Positions 1 through 9,958 of a stretch of 64,000 nt of DNA are shown here, piece after piece. The notes below the pieces were generated by a model. That model saw only the letters and a list, made by a program, of their open reading frames with translations, did no database searches and was not told the origin of the DNA. Source of the DNA: Cloacimonetes bacterium UBA3541 (GTDB taxonomy: Bacteria; Cloacimonadota; Cloacimonadia; Cloacimonadales; Cloacimonadaceae). The translations under genes were made by a program, and so were the position numbers. The stretch is from assembly GCA_002376725.1 (NCBI GenBank), contig DFOM01000050.1:566-64565 (forward strand). The letters are read 5' to 3'. Position 1 is the stretch's first letter. Each line of letters begins with the position of its first letter.

Positions 1-973
<973 letters not shown>

Positions 974-1406
974 AAAATAATGATTTAGTTATTGACTTAA
1001 ATTAGCTCGCACAAATCTCTATAGCACACTATTATTTTTGAAAAGAACTATGAATCTCAGTATTATTTTAATAGCTTGTACCTAAGAAAATATAATCCGA
1101 ATTCTGTCAATACAAAATTTAAAAAAATCTTTACTTTTTCTTACCTTGACTGTATCGTTTCCTTAACTCTATGTAATATATACAAATAAACAAATCAAGG
1201 GAGAAAAAATAAAATACTGTCTTAACATCTGAAAAAAAATTATAATATTTCCTCACTTTATTATACATACTTGAAGCTGATTTCCTTTATAAAAAAGTAA
1301 CTCATCTATTTCAGCGGAAAATTATAATTTTAGGATGGATTTTAATTGACACAGCAGGGAAGCGCTATTTTTTTGGACAAGTAATTTATGCATTAGAGGT
1401 AAAATG
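974..1406. other. Divergent intergenic region between 16S rRNA and panD
   Basis: This AT-rich region has no convincing reading frame. It must hold the rRNA promoter and leader (minus strand) and the panD promoter (plus strand). On the minus strand a TTGACA lies at 1105-1110, but the nearest TATATT (1089-1094) is only 10 nt away, so I do not call a promoter there. A minus-strand GTTCTTTTCAAAA stretch (about 1036-1048) resembles an rRNA boxA antitermination element, but only weakly. On the plus strand a TTGACA at 1346-1351 lacks a well-spaced -10. Confidence 0.5.
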
Positions 1407-1757
1407 ATGTTAAGAAAAATGTTACTGTCCAAGCTTCATAGAGCAACAGTTACAGAATGTAATATGAATTATAATGCCAGCATAAAAATTGATCAGGAGT
1501 TACTCAAGCTTTCTGGAATGCGAGAATACGAGCAAGTAGAAGTTTGGGACATTAACAATGGTGAGAGGTTTTCTACTTACATCATACCTGGAGAATTAGG
1601 AAGCAGGACAATAGGAATATATGGTGCTGCTGCTAGGAAAGTGCAAGTAGGAGATATAGTAATTATAGCGAATTATGGTCTAATGAATGAAGATGAGTTA
1701 GATAAATATCAACCTTGCATCATTCTATTGGACGAACATAATAATCCATTGTCATAA
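1407..1757 (+). CDS. panD: Aspartate 1-decarboxylase (pyruvoyl enzyme)
   Basis: Decarboxylates L-aspartate to beta-alanine for pantothenate/CoA synthesis; the pyruvoyl cofactor forms by self-cleavage at a serine. The protein is family-sized (116 aa) and shows the opening MLRKMLLSKLHRATVTE, the RFSTY motif (Thr/Tyr of the active site) and GAAARKVQVGDIVIIA. An in-frame ATG exists at 1404, but AGAGG at 1395-1399 is better spaced for 1407, which also aligns with E. coli PanD. The residue before the cleavage serine is Ala (YNASI) where E. coli has Gly (YEGSC). The stop overlaps the panC start by one base (TAATG), so the two are translationally coupled. Identity is firm; the cleavage-site change is discussed in the findings. 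Confidence 0.95.
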   Translation: MLRKMLLSKLHRATVTECNMNYNASIKIDQELLKLSGMREYEQVEVWDINNGERFSTYIIPGELGSRTIGIYGAAARKVQVGDIVIIANYGLMNEDELDKYQPCIILLDEHNNPLS

Positions 1758-2596
1758 TGCAGATAACTAAAACCATTTCCGAAACCAGAGAAGCATTAGC
1801 AACTAGCGGTTCACACAAAAAGATAGGCTTTGTACCCACGATGGGTGCCTTACATAAAGGTCATTTATCTCTTGTGGAAAAGTGTCATCTAGAATCCGAT
1901 TTCACGGTAGTTTCAATTTATCTAAATCCTGCCCAATTTGGACCGCAGGAAGATTTAAATCGTTATCCTCGCAATTTAGAGAGAGATATTGATTTATTGA
2001 GAAGCTATGATGCTGACCTCATCTTTACTCCGGATGATGTTCAGATGTATCCTGAAGGATATTGCACTTGGGTTAAAGTGGAAGGATTATCTGATATTCT
2101 TTGTGGAGCAAGTCGTCCTGGACACTTCAGAGGTGTAGCAACTATTGTTTTAAAATTGATTCACATTATAAACCCTAATTTGATGTTTATGGGTATGAAG
2201 GATTACCAACAGATAATAGTATTAGAAAAGATGATCCAGGACTTGAATTTAGAAACGAAAATAGTGCGATGTCCCATCATAAGAGAATCTGATGGACTGG
2301 CTATTAGTTCACGAAATGCCTACTTAGGTCCGGAAGAACGACAAAGGGCTACCTGTTTAATTAACGCTTTAAAAACAGCACAAAAAATGGTTAATGATGG
2401 ATGTTTAGATTCAAAGATCTTGATTTCGGAAGCTGAAAATATAATTAGAGAATCTGATGGTAAAATTGATTATATAAAAATTGTTGATAGTTCAACTTTG
2501 CAAGAATTAGCTGAGGTCAAATCTAATGCCAAAATGCTGTTAGCAGTATATATTGGAAATACACGATTGATAGATAATATAGAACTCCTTTCTTGA
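1757..2596 (+). CDS. panC: Pantothenate synthetase (pantoate-beta-alanine ligase)
   Basis: ATP-dependent condensation of pantoate with beta-alanine, the step directly after PanD. At 279 aa it has the usual length. Visible motifs are VPTMGALHKGHLSLV (residues ~26-40, the HxGH nucleotidyl-transfer motif), SRPGHFRGVATIV (~115-127), MGMKDYQQ (ATP/pantoate binding) and the KMSKS-like IIRESDGLAISSRN (~176-189). It overlaps panD by one base. panB is not next to it. The gene ends just before tRNA-Leu. Confidence 0.97.
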   Translation: MQITKTISETREALATSGSHKKIGFVPTMGALHKGHLSLVEKCHLESDFTVVSIYLNPAQFGPQEDLNRYPRNLERDIDLLRSYDADLIFTPDDVQMYPEGYCTWVKVEGLSDILCGASRPGHFRGVATIVLKLIHIINPNLMFMGMKDYQQIIVLEKMIQDLNLETKIVRCPIIRESDGLAISSRNAYLGPEERQRATCLINALKTAQKMVNDGCLDSKILISEAENIIRESDGKIDYIKIVDSSTLQELAEVKSNAKMLLAVYIGNTRLIDNIELLS

Positions 2597-2629
2597 CAGA
2601 GCTAAGCTTTATAAAAAAATGAGTATAAT

Positions 2630-2715
2630 GCGAAAGTGGCGGAATAGGAAGACGCGCTGGACTTAGGATCCAGTAGGGTTAACCTGTAGGGGTTCAAGTC
2701 CCCTCTTTCGCACCA
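2630..2715 (+). tRNA. tRNA-Leu (anticodon UAG)
   Basis: The seven-base acceptor stem GCGAAAG (2630-2636) pairs with CTTTCGC (2705-2711), followed by A and an encoded CCA (2713-2715). The anticodon stem CTGGA/TCCAG (2657-2661/2669-2673) encloses loop CTTAGGA with anticodon TAG at 2664-2666. The T arm GGGGTTCAAGTCCCC is clear, and the long variable arm marks a class II tRNA as expected for leucine. It lies between panC and tig and may be cotranscribed with them. A TTGACA (2593-2598) and TATAAT (2624-2629) upstream are 25 nt apart, too far for a standard promoter. Confidence 0.97.
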
Positions 2716-2734
2716 TAATATATTAGGAGAAAAA

Positions 2735-4114
2735 GTGCAAACAGATATTAAACCAATTAATGAAGTGTGCAGTGAGATTACTGTAGTTATTGAAGCAGAG
2801 AAAGTGGCAGAAGCTTATAAGAAATATTTCAACAAGAAAGCCCAAGAATTAGAAATCCCAGGATTTAGAAAAGGTAAAGCTCCTCAAAATTTAATTGAAA
2901 AACTACATGGTACGGAGATAAAAGAGGATTTTGAAATTAAATTTGCGGTTGATGCATTATTCCAAGTAATTAAAGAAAAAGACCTCAATTATCTGGCATC
3001 ACCTCAACTAAAAGCTCTTGATTGGAACATCGGATCCGATATGAAATTAACTGTAATTTTAGAGCATATACCTAAAATAGAATGGAAGCAACTAGAAAAT
3101 TTAAAAGTACCCTTTAGACCAATAACTTTAGCAGATGCAGTAGAAAATTTTTTGCATGATTTAGCTATGGAACAGCATACTGTTCAAGATGTTGATACTG
3201 TTGAAGAAGACACAAGAGTAGAATGCACTCTCATTTTTGCTTTAAAAGACAAAGAATATCGTTATAATAGAATAATGATACATTCTTATGAATTAAAAAA
3301 TATCCCAGAATTAAAAGAGCTTATTGGCAAAAAGATAGGGGATCAGGTATTACTTACACTTCCCATTGAATTGTTAAAAGATTTTATCCAAGATGACACT
3401 TTAGATTTTGGGAACGAAACTCAGATTAATGTTACAGTAGAAATAAATGCAATAACCAGAATTCTTATACCTGAAATAGATGATGAATTTGCTAAAGATA
3501 TGGATTTTGAGAATCTTGAGGATATGAGAGCTAAAATAGGAAAAGAATTAAGTCTACGGGTTGAACATTCTAATTATGAGGCTCAGAATAATGCGATTAT
3601 AGATAAACTGTTTAAAGACCACCCTTTTAAAATACCACCGATGACTCTAAAATCAATGATTGATGATTATTCTGCATCTCTTCAAATAGATGAAAAACAT
3701 CCACTGTATTCTTATTATGTTAATGAAGCAGCCCATTATTTAGTGCGATATTTAATACTGGATTCTTTAAAGGATAAGATTCCCATTGAGGTCACAGAGG
3801 ATATGATAAATGAATATATAGAACACCGGGCAATCCTCAGAAATTCATCGGTAGTTGGCTATAAAGAAAAGAATGAAGATTATATCAAAAGTGATAATTT
3901 CCTGAATGAAGTACAAAGTTACTTTATATTGAGAAAAATAGCGGAGACTTGCACTTTTACAGAACCCTCTGGAGAGACAGAATATCCTGCTTATGAGCTT
4001 GCCCAATATGAAATAGAAGATGAGGAAGAGCCAGAAGAAAAAGATTATCAAGAAAAACCTGAAGAACAAGAAGAATCCTCAGAAGATAATTTTCAAGAGA
4101 AAGAGGAAGAATAA
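2735..4114 (+). CDS. tig: Trigger factor, ribosome-associated chaperone
   Basis: Binds the ribosome exit tunnel and holds nascent chains. The N-terminal ribosome-binding domain carries the signature GFRKGKAP (residues ~43-50). The middle region (~140-240) is in the FKBP/PPIase position but is weakly conserved. The helical C-terminal chaperone domain follows. The last ~45 residues are a very acidic Glu-rich tail, an unusual extension. The start is GTG at 2735, with AGGAG at 2725-2729. The stop overlaps clpP by one base (TAATG), a classic tig-clpP-clpX arrangement. Confidence 0.95.
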   Translation: MQTDIKPINEVCSEITVVIEAEKVAEAYKKYFNKKAQELEIPGFRKGKAPQNLIEKLHGTEIKEDFEIKFAVDALFQVIKEKDLNYLASPQLKALDWNIGSDMKLTVILEHIPKIEWKQLENLKVPFRPITLADAVENFLHDLAMEQHTVQDVDTVEEDTRVECTLIFALKDKEYRYNRIMIHSYELKNIPELKELIGKKIGDQVLLTLPIELLKDFIQDDTLDFGNETQINVTVEINAITRILIPEIDDEFAKDMDFENLEDMRAKIGKELSLRVEHSNYEAQNNAIIDKLFKDHPFKIPPMTLKSMIDDYSASLQIDEKHPLYSYYVNEAAHYLVRYLILDSLKDKIPIEVTEDMINEYIEHRAILRNSSVVGYKEKNEDYIKSDNFLNEVQSYFILRKIAETCTFTEPSGETEYPAYELAQYEIEDEEEPEEKDYQEKPEEQEESSEDNFQEKEEE

Positions 4115-4698
4115 TGAGTTATATACCTATTGTTATAGAACAAGTAGGACGCACAGAACGAGCCTATGATATCTATTCTCGCTTGCTAAAAGATCGTATA
4201 GTATTTGTAAGTGGGCTAATAGATGATAATCTAGCAAATTCTATCGTTGCCCAATTACTACATCTGGAGGGTGAAGATCCCGAACGAGATATTTATATGT
4301 ACATAAATAGTCCTGGAGGCATTATTTCTTCAGGTCTTGCTATTTATGATACGATGCAATATATAAAACCTAAGGTAAGCACTATCTGCATTGGACAGGC
4401 TGCCAGTATGGCTGCAGTACTCTTATCAGCTGGTAATCATGGCAAAAGGACAGCTCTACCTAATAGCAGAATAATGATTCATCAACCCTTAGGCGGTTTT
4501 GAGGGTCAAGCCAGTGATATAGAAATCCAGGCAAAAGAAATTCTTTATTTACGGGAAAGAATGAACGAGATTCTGCATTTTCATACTGGACAAGATATAA
4601 AAAAGATCAGAGAAGATACAGAACGTAATTATTATATGGATGCCCTGGAAGCTAAAAATTATGGCATAATTGATGAAGTAATTGACCATAGGAAATAA
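4114..4698 (+). CDS. clpP: ATP-dependent Clp protease proteolytic subunit; triad Asp replaced by Asn
   Basis: Serine peptidase that forms a tetradecameric barrel and degrades substrates fed by ClpX. The 194-aa protein shows NSPGG (oxyanion loop, ~65-69), nucleophile Ser98 in GQAASMAAV and His123 in RIMIHQPLGG. The third triad position reads DTERNYYM, so residue 172 is Asn where E. coli and B. subtilis have Asp. The same Ser98-His123-Asn172 set is known from Listeria ClpP1, which is poorly active alone. The gene is coupled to tig by TAATG and is followed by clpX after a 73-nt gap. Confidence 0.96.
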   Translation: MSYIPIVIEQVGRTERAYDIYSRLLKDRIVFVSGLIDDNLANSIVAQLLHLEGEDPERDIYMYINSPGGIISSGLAIYDTMQYIKPKVSTICIGQAASMAAVLLSAGNHGKRTALPNSRIMIHQPLGGFEGQASDIEIQAKEILYLRERMNEILHFHTGQDIKKIREDTERNYYMDALEAKNYGIIDEVIDHRK

Positions 4699-4699
4699 C

Positions 4700-4728
4700 T
4701 TGACGGACTTACTAGCCTCCTTTATATT
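4700..4728 (+). promoter_or_regulatory. Candidate sigma70-type promoter for clpX
   Basis: TTGACG (4700-4705) and TATATT (4723-4728) are separated by exactly 17 nt in the clpP-clpX gap. This would let clpX be transcribed apart from tig-clpP. It is a sequence match only. Confidence 0.45.
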
Positions 4729-4771
4729 ATCTAGGGAAAAAAAATATAAAACATTTGAGTAGGAGGATTTC

Positions 4772-6016
4772 TTGGATAGATATAAAAATCTAAGCTGCTC
4801 ATTCTGTGGTAGGAATGAGACAGAAGTTAAAACCTTAATTCGTGGCATAGCAGGCAATATCTGTGATGAGTGCATAACTATGTGCCATAACATAATGATT
4901 TCCAGTGCTCCTGAACCAGAAGAAGAAATAATAGATTTACCAAAACCGAGTGAGATAAAGGCTTATCTAGACCAGTATGTGATAGGGCAAGAAGAAGCCA
5001 AAATGATTATTTCTGTGGCTGTTTACAATCATTATAAGCGAATTTTTAGCAAGAAAGAAGACGATGATATTGATTTAGAAAAAAGCAATATCTTGATGAT
5101 TGGACCTACAGGATGTGGAAAGACTTTAATAGCTGAAACTCTGGCAAGATTCCTAAAAGTTCCTTTCGCTATATCTGATGCTACTACCCTAACAGAAGCT
5201 GGATATGTTGGAGAAGATGTAGAAAATATATTAGTGAGATTGTTACAATCTGCAGACTATGATGTAGCTAAAGCAGAAAAGGGTATTGTTTATATTGATG
5301 AGATAGATAAAATCAGTCGTAAATCAGAGACTCCCTCAATAACTAGAGATGTTTCAGGCGAAGGTGTGCAACAGGCTTTATTAAAAATCCTGGAAGGAAC
5401 CAAGGTGAATGTACCTCCTAAAGGAGGAAGGAAACATCCTCAACAAGATTTTATTGAAATGGACACCAAAAATATCTTATTTATAGCTGGAGGTGCCTTT
5501 TTCGGATTAGAAAAAATCATAAAAGAGAGGATAGATAAAAAAGCCATTGGTTTTGATGTTAAATTGGGTACAAATATTGACGAAGCTAATATCTTTGAGC
5601 AGACTATCTCTCAGGACCTATTAAAATATGGTTTAATTCCTGAATTAATAGGTAGAATGCCTGTTCTGTGCACTCTGCAGGAACTAGATGAGGAGGCACT
5701 AGTAGAAATTCTGGTCAAACCCAAAAATGCTTTATGCAGCCAGTATAAGAAATACTTTGAGCTGGATGGAGTAGAACTTGAATTTGAAGAAGATGCATTA
5801 AAAGAGATAGCTCGCATAGCAATAAGTCAAAAAACCGGTGCTCGAGGATTGCGTTCCATTATGGAAAAGTTTATGCTGAGAATAATGTATGATATCCCTG
5901 ATCTGGATAATATCAAAAGTTGTAACATCACGGCTGATGTGGTTTCTAAAGGAGCAGAACCAGAGTTTACACTTTTCAATAGGAGCTCAAATAAGAGAGC
6001 TGCCATAACCCGATAA
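4772..6016 (+). CDS. clpX: Clp protease ATP-binding subunit ClpX
   Basis: AAA+ unfoldase that delivers proteins to ClpP. The N-terminal zinc-binding domain has paired CxxC motifs (CSFC at ~10-13, CDEC at ~32-35). Walker A is GPTGCGKT (~111-118) and Walker B is VYIDEIDK (~170-177). The pore loop GYVGEDVE and the ClpP-docking IGF tripeptide (KKAIGFDVK) are present, which argues that the ClpX-ClpP pair assembles. The 414-aa length is normal. The start is TTG at 4772, fixed by a perfect AGGAGG at 4761-4766; no ATG fits. Confidence 0.97.
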   Translation: MDRYKNLSCSFCGRNETEVKTLIRGIAGNICDECITMCHNIMISSAPEPEEEIIDLPKPSEIKAYLDQYVIGQEEAKMIISVAVYNHYKRIFSKKEDDDIDLEKSNILMIGPTGCGKTLIAETLARFLKVPFAISDATTLTEAGYVGEDVENILVRLLQSADYDVAKAEKGIVYIDEIDKISRKSETPSITRDVSGEGVQQALLKILEGTKVNVPPKGGRKHPQQDFIEMDTKNILFIAGGAFFGLEKIIKERIDKKAIGFDVKLGTNIDEANIFEQTISQDLLKYGLIPELIGRMPVLCTLQELDEEALVEILVKPKNALCSQYKKYFELDGVELEFEEDALKEIARIAISQKTGARGLRSIMEKFMLRIMYDIPDLDNIKSCNITADVVSKGAEPEFTLFNRSSNKRAAITR

Positions 6017-6123
6017 AATTCCAAAGTGCAGAATTATCGAAGATTTAAAATAAATCTCCTTTTGCCTGATTTCAAGCAGGGGAAAATAATATATAATTAT
6101 TAATTTATATTTAAGGAAGTGTT

Positions 6124-7356
6124 ATGGACTCTGAGATAACTAGAAAAAGGCGAGAAAAACTGGCGGAACAATTAGGGGATAATGAATCGGCTATAATATT
6201 TGCTAAACCGGAAATTAGTCTGGAAAAATTCTCTCAGGATTCCAATTTTCTCTATTTTACAGGCATTAACGAGCCAGAACTTATTTATTTAGTTGCCAAA
6301 GTTTGGGGTAAATTGAATGAGGTGCTCTTTATAGAAAGAGGAAACCCAGAAAGAGTAGTCTGGGAAGGTGTAAAATTATCTATCGACGAAGCAAAAGATA
6401 TCAGTGGAATTCAGCAGATACGCTATAAAGATGAGTTTTATCCTTTTCTTTCCGGAATATGTTCTCAGTTGACCCGAATTTATTCAAATTTGGGTTATCC
6501 TATGCTCTGTAAACCTCCTTCCTATCCTCTTTATATGCTTCAACCCATACAAGAGAAATGTCCTTATATAGAAATTAAGGACTTGAACGATATGATTACT
6601 CCTTTGCGGCTGGTTAAAGATGAATGGGAAATTCAGCAACTTCAGAGAGCCATAGACATTACGGGATTAGGGATTAGGGATATTCTGCACACAGCAAAAG
6701 CAGGAATGATGGAATATGAATTGGAAGCCACTCTCTTTTATAGAATGCAAGTTAATGGATTACAGCAGTGGGGTTTTGCTCCCATAATTGCAGCGGGAGT
6801 AAACGCTGCAACTTTGCATTATGAGAAAAATAATTGCCAGATTCAAGCGGGAGACCTGGTACTGATGGATGTTGGAGCATCTTGCAACGGTTATAGTGCT
6901 GATATTACAAGATGTTTTCCCATTGACCAAAAGTTCAGCTCCCGTCAGACTGAAATATACAATATAGTCTTAGATGTTAATAAAAAGATAATTGAATTGA
7001 TAAAACCTGGTATAGAAATGTCCGTTCTCAATAATAATACTGTGGAATGGCTTGCTGAGGGTATGCTCTCTATTGGCTTAATAAATTCCCGAGAAGAAGT
7101 AAGAAAATATTATATGCACAGTGTAAGTCATTTTCTTGGTCTGGAAACACACGATGTTGGGGGTAGAGAAGCAGTCCTCGTTCCTGGAAATGTCATCACA
7201 GTTGAACCTGGGATCTACATTCCTGAAGAGAAGCTGGGTGTACGAATAGAAGACGATGTGCTGGTGACGGATAACGGTCATCAAGTTCTCTCTGCGGGAA
7301 TTCCTAAAGAAATATCGGATATAGAATCCATTAGACAAGAGGCTCTTCAAAAATGA
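6124..7356 (+). CDS. pepP: Xaa-Pro aminopeptidase, M24B family
   Basis: Metallopeptidase that removes an N-terminal residue preceding proline. The N-terminal third matches the aminopeptidase P N-domain. The C-terminal pita-bread domain shows the dimetal ligands: Asp in LMDVGAS, Asp in YSADITR, His in SHFLGLETHD, Glu in VEPGIYIP and Glu in GVRIEDDV. The 410-aa length is typical of bacterial PepP. The start ATG follows AAGGAAG. Its last four bases overlap coaD (ATGA), opening a tight six-gene run to trmL. Confidence 0.93.
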   Translation: MDSEITRKRREKLAEQLGDNESAIIFAKPEISLEKFSQDSNFLYFTGINEPELIYLVAKVWGKLNEVLFIERGNPERVVWEGVKLSIDEAKDISGIQQIRYKDEFYPFLSGICSQLTRIYSNLGYPMLCKPPSYPLYMLQPIQEKCPYIEIKDLNDMITPLRLVKDEWEIQQLQRAIDITGLGIRDILHTAKAGMMEYELEATLFYRMQVNGLQQWGFAPIIAAGVNAATLHYEKNNCQIQAGDLVLMDVGASCNGYSADITRCFPIDQKFSSRQTEIYNIVLDVNKKIIELIKPGIEMSVLNNNTVEWLAEGMLSIGLINSREEVRKYYMHSVSHFLGLETHDVGGREAVLVPGNVITVEPGIYIPEEKLGVRIEDDVLVTDNGHQVLSAGIPKEISDIESIRQEALQK

Positions 7357-7838
7357 GTACTAAAGCTATTTATCCAGGCACTTTTGACCCTATAACTTAT
7401 GGACATATAAATATTCTGGAAAAAGCATCCAGACTTTTTGATAAAGTTATTTTGGGTGTAGCAGCCTATACTGAGAAGGAAACTTTGTTCAGTCTGCAAG
7501 AACGATATAAACTGTGCTTAGAATCGGTTAAACATCTTTCTAATGTAGAAGTATATACATTTGAAGGATTAGCCGTAGATTTTGCGCATTCTCAAAATTG
7601 TACCGTGATGTTAAGAGGATTGCGTGCTGTATCTGATTTTGAATATGAACTTTCTTTAGCTTTAACCAATACTACTCTTAATCCTCAGATTGAAACGGTA
7701 TTTCTGGTCCCAAGTCTTCGTTATATGTATCTTTCTTCTTCCATTACCAGACAGTTAGCTGAGTTAGATAGCGAATTGAAAGACTTTGTCCCACCTGTTG
7801 TAGCTAAAGCTCTCAGGGAAAAATTTAAAAAGGAATGA
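7353..7838 (+). CDS. coaD: Phosphopantetheine adenylyltransferase
   Basis: Transfers AMP from ATP to 4'-phosphopantetheine, the penultimate CoA step. The 161-aa protein has the nucleotidyltransferase motif YPGTFDPITYGH (residues ~7-18, HxGH type), MLRGLRAVSDFEYE and the C-terminal YLSSSITRQLAEL that binds ATP. It overlaps pepP by four bases and is followed one base later by dnaB. With panD and panC at the left, this gives three CoA-pathway genes in the first 8 kb, in two separate units. Confidence 0.97.
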   Translation: MSTKAIYPGTFDPITYGHINILEKASRLFDKVILGVAAYTEKETLFSLQERYKLCLESVKHLSNVEVYTFEGLAVDFAHSQNCTVMLRGLRAVSDFEYELSLALTNTTLNPQIETVFLVPSLRYMYLSSSITRQLAELDSELKDFVPPVVAKALREKFKKE

Positions 7839-7839
7839 T

Positions 7840-9216
7840 GTGGCAAAACAAGAAACTATTCCCAAAGAGATAACCCAAATTTCAGACCGGGCTCTTCCAG
7901 CTGATATAAACGCTGAAGCTGGAGTTCTATCAGCTATGATAATTGATTCCAACATTGTTAGTAAGGGCTTGGAAATGATTAAAGAAGAATACTTTTCTCG
8001 CACTGCTCATAAATTAATCTTTCGCACTATAGCCGAACTTTTTAATGAAGGAGTGGAAGTTGATCCCCTGACGCTTGTAGATCGTCTTCAGCGAAAGGGA
8101 TTTTTAGAAAAAGTGGGTGGTATACCTTATGTAAATGAACTTTCGGACTTTGTTACCTCCAGTGCTAATTTCCACTATCATCTCAATATCCTTATAGAAA
8201 AAGCTTTGCTGCGTAGTCTTATCATTACTTGCAACAGTATTATTGAGGCTTGTTATAGCTCGACCGAACCAGTAAAAAAGATTGTAGATGAAGCAGAGCA
8301 AGCTATATTCAAGATTGCTGAAATGCCTCAACATCAAGGATTTCAAAAGATTGACCAAGTTAGTGCTGAAGTCATTCAGGCTATTGATACTATTTCTACT
8401 ACTAAAGTTCCAGTCATAGGCATTTCAAGTGGATTCATAGATTTAGACCGACTTGCCGGAGGATTTAGACCAGGGCAATTTATCATTATAGCTGCACGTC
8501 CAGCGATGGGAAAAACCTCACTGGCATTAAATATAGCCTCGCATGCCGCAGTAGACTTAGGTAAGAAAGTTGCTATCTTCACTATGGAAATGGCAGCAAA
8601 TGAAGTAGTAATGAGAATGTTCGGTAGTGCTGCTGAAGTCAGTATGGAATCAATCCTCAAGGGCTATGGAATGAATGAGGAAAAGCTGATTAGAATTATG
8701 CAAGTGGCAGATGTGCTTTCCACTAAACAAATATATATTGATGAATCGGGGACCAATACTCCTCTGGAAATCAGAGCAAAAACCAGACGTTTAGCTGCTG
8801 AAATTGGAGGTTTGGACCTCATTATCATAGATTACTTGCAACTTATGACCTTACCGAGAGATAAAGATAATCGTCAACAGGAAATTGCTGAGATATCTCG
8901 TGCACTTAAAATCCTGGCAAAAGATTTGAAAATTCCCGTTATTGCTCTTTCTCAATTAAATCGTCTTTTAGAAAATAGAGATGATAAACGTCCAAGACTG
9001 GCTGATTTGCGAGAATCTGGTGCCATAGAACAGGATGCAGATCTGGTAATGTTTATTTATCGGGATGAGTATTATAATAAAGAAAAAACGGAAAAACCTG
9101 GTATTGCTGAAATTATTATCGGTAAAAATCGTCATGGTTCTACGGGCACAGTTGAATTGGGATTTACAAAAGAATTCACGATGTTTCGTAACCTAGATAC
9201 CACTCATGAATTTTAA
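7840..9216 (+). CDS. dnaB: Replicative DNA helicase DnaB
   Basis: Hexameric 5'-3' helicase of the replication fork. The N-terminal DnaB domain (PADINAEAGVLSAMI) precedes a RecA-like ATPase with Walker A ARPAMGKTS (~219-227), an FTMEMA segment (~247-252) and Walker B LIIIDYLQLM (~328-337). C-terminal motifs LSQLNRLLENR and DLRESGAIEQDADLV complete the 458-aa protein. The start GTG at 7840 lies two bases past the coaD stop, with AGGA at 7831-7834. The 3' end overlaps the MlaE-type gene by 11 nt. No intein is present. Confidence 0.97.
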   Translation: MAKQETIPKEITQISDRALPADINAEAGVLSAMIIDSNIVSKGLEMIKEEYFSRTAHKLIFRTIAELFNEGVEVDPLTLVDRLQRKGFLEKVGGIPYVNELSDFVTSSANFHYHLNILIEKALLRSLIITCNSIIEACYSSTEPVKKIVDEAEQAIFKIAEMPQHQGFQKIDQVSAEVIQAIDTISTTKVPVIGISSGFIDLDRLAGGFRPGQFIIIAARPAMGKTSLALNIASHAAVDLGKKVAIFTMEMAANEVVMRMFGSAAEVSMESILKGYGMNEEKLIRIMQVADVLSTKQIYIDESGTNTPLEIRAKTRRLAAEIGGLDLIIIDYLQLMTLPRDKDNRQQEIAEISRALKILAKDLKIPVIALSQLNRLLENRDDKRPRLADLRESGAIEQDADLVMFIYRDEYYNKEKTEKPGIAEIIIGKNRHGSTGTVELGFTKEFTMFRNLDTTHEF

Positions 9217-9958
9217 AATCCTGGCAAGTATTGGTGCCTATACCTTATTTGTCGGTAGGATTGCCAGATGCATCCCAAAATTACCCAAGCGTTGGCAAGA
9301 ATTAATCATCCAGCTTAAACGCATTGGGTTTGATTCTATCTTCTTAATTACTATTACTTCAATATTTACCGGTTTAGTCGTTGCGGTACAAATTATTTAT
9401 CAAGGTGGCAACTTCATACCTAAAAATATGTTTAGTGTTATCATTGGAAAAGCAAATATGATAGAATTGGCGCCAGTTCTTACGGGACTGGTTCTCACTG
9501 GAAAAGTTGGAGCTTCTATAGCTGCAGAAATAGGAACTATGAGAGTGAGTGAACAGATTGATGCATTGCAAAGTATGAGCATTTCCCCCGAAGAGTTTTT
9601 GTATCTTCCTCGCATTAGTGCTGGTATTATTTCTGCTCCACTTTTAACTATTTATGCCAATTTAATCAGTATTATTTCAGGTTGGTTCTTTACATGGTTA
9701 AAATTTGGTATAAGGTTTGCCACCTTTTTTAATGACATGCGAATCTATTTTGTTAGTTTTGACCTCTTTGGTGGAATAATAAAATCTATTTTATTTGGAT
9801 TTATTATTACATCTTTAGCCTGTTTTTTTGGAGATAAAACTACTGGTGGTGCTGAAGGAGTGGGACATAGCACTATGCAAACCGTTGTTTATAGTTCAGT
9901 TGGTGTATTAGTTCTTGATTTTCTGGTAGCGGTTTTAATGATGGCAAATTACTTATGA
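9206..9958 (+). CDS. mlaE: MlaE/YrbE-family ABC transporter permease
   Basis: Membrane permease of the Mla-type phospholipid/lipid transport family in diderm envelopes. The 250-aa protein has five or six hydrophobic segments and the family core: TSIFTGLVVAVQ, ELAPVLTGLVLTGKVGASIAAEIGTM and EQIDALQSMSISP. The C-terminal part has GDKTTGGAEGVG. The start lies inside the dnaB 3' end, so translation is probably coupled. The usual partners (MlaF ATPase, MlaD/MCE protein) are not next to it. It is followed by a solute-binding lipoprotein of a different class. Substrate is unknown here. Confidence 0.9.
   Translation: MNFKILASIGAYTLFVGRIARCIPKLPKRWQELIIQLKRIGFDSIFLITITSIFTGLVVAVQIIYQGGNFIPKNMFSVIIGKANMIELAPVLTGLVLTGKVGASIAAEIGTMRVSEQIDALQSMSISPEEFLYLPRISAGIISAPLLTIYANLISIISGWFFTWLKFGIRFATFFNDMRIYFVSFDLFGGIIKSILFGFIITSLACFFGDKTTGGAEGVGHSTMQTVVYSSVGVLVLDFLVAVLMMANYL

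Noticed and set aside
2593..2629. TTGACA and TATAAT before tRNA-Leu as a promoter
   Set aside because: The spacer is 25 nt and the TATAAT abuts the mature tRNA 5' end, so it cannot be a normal promoter for it.
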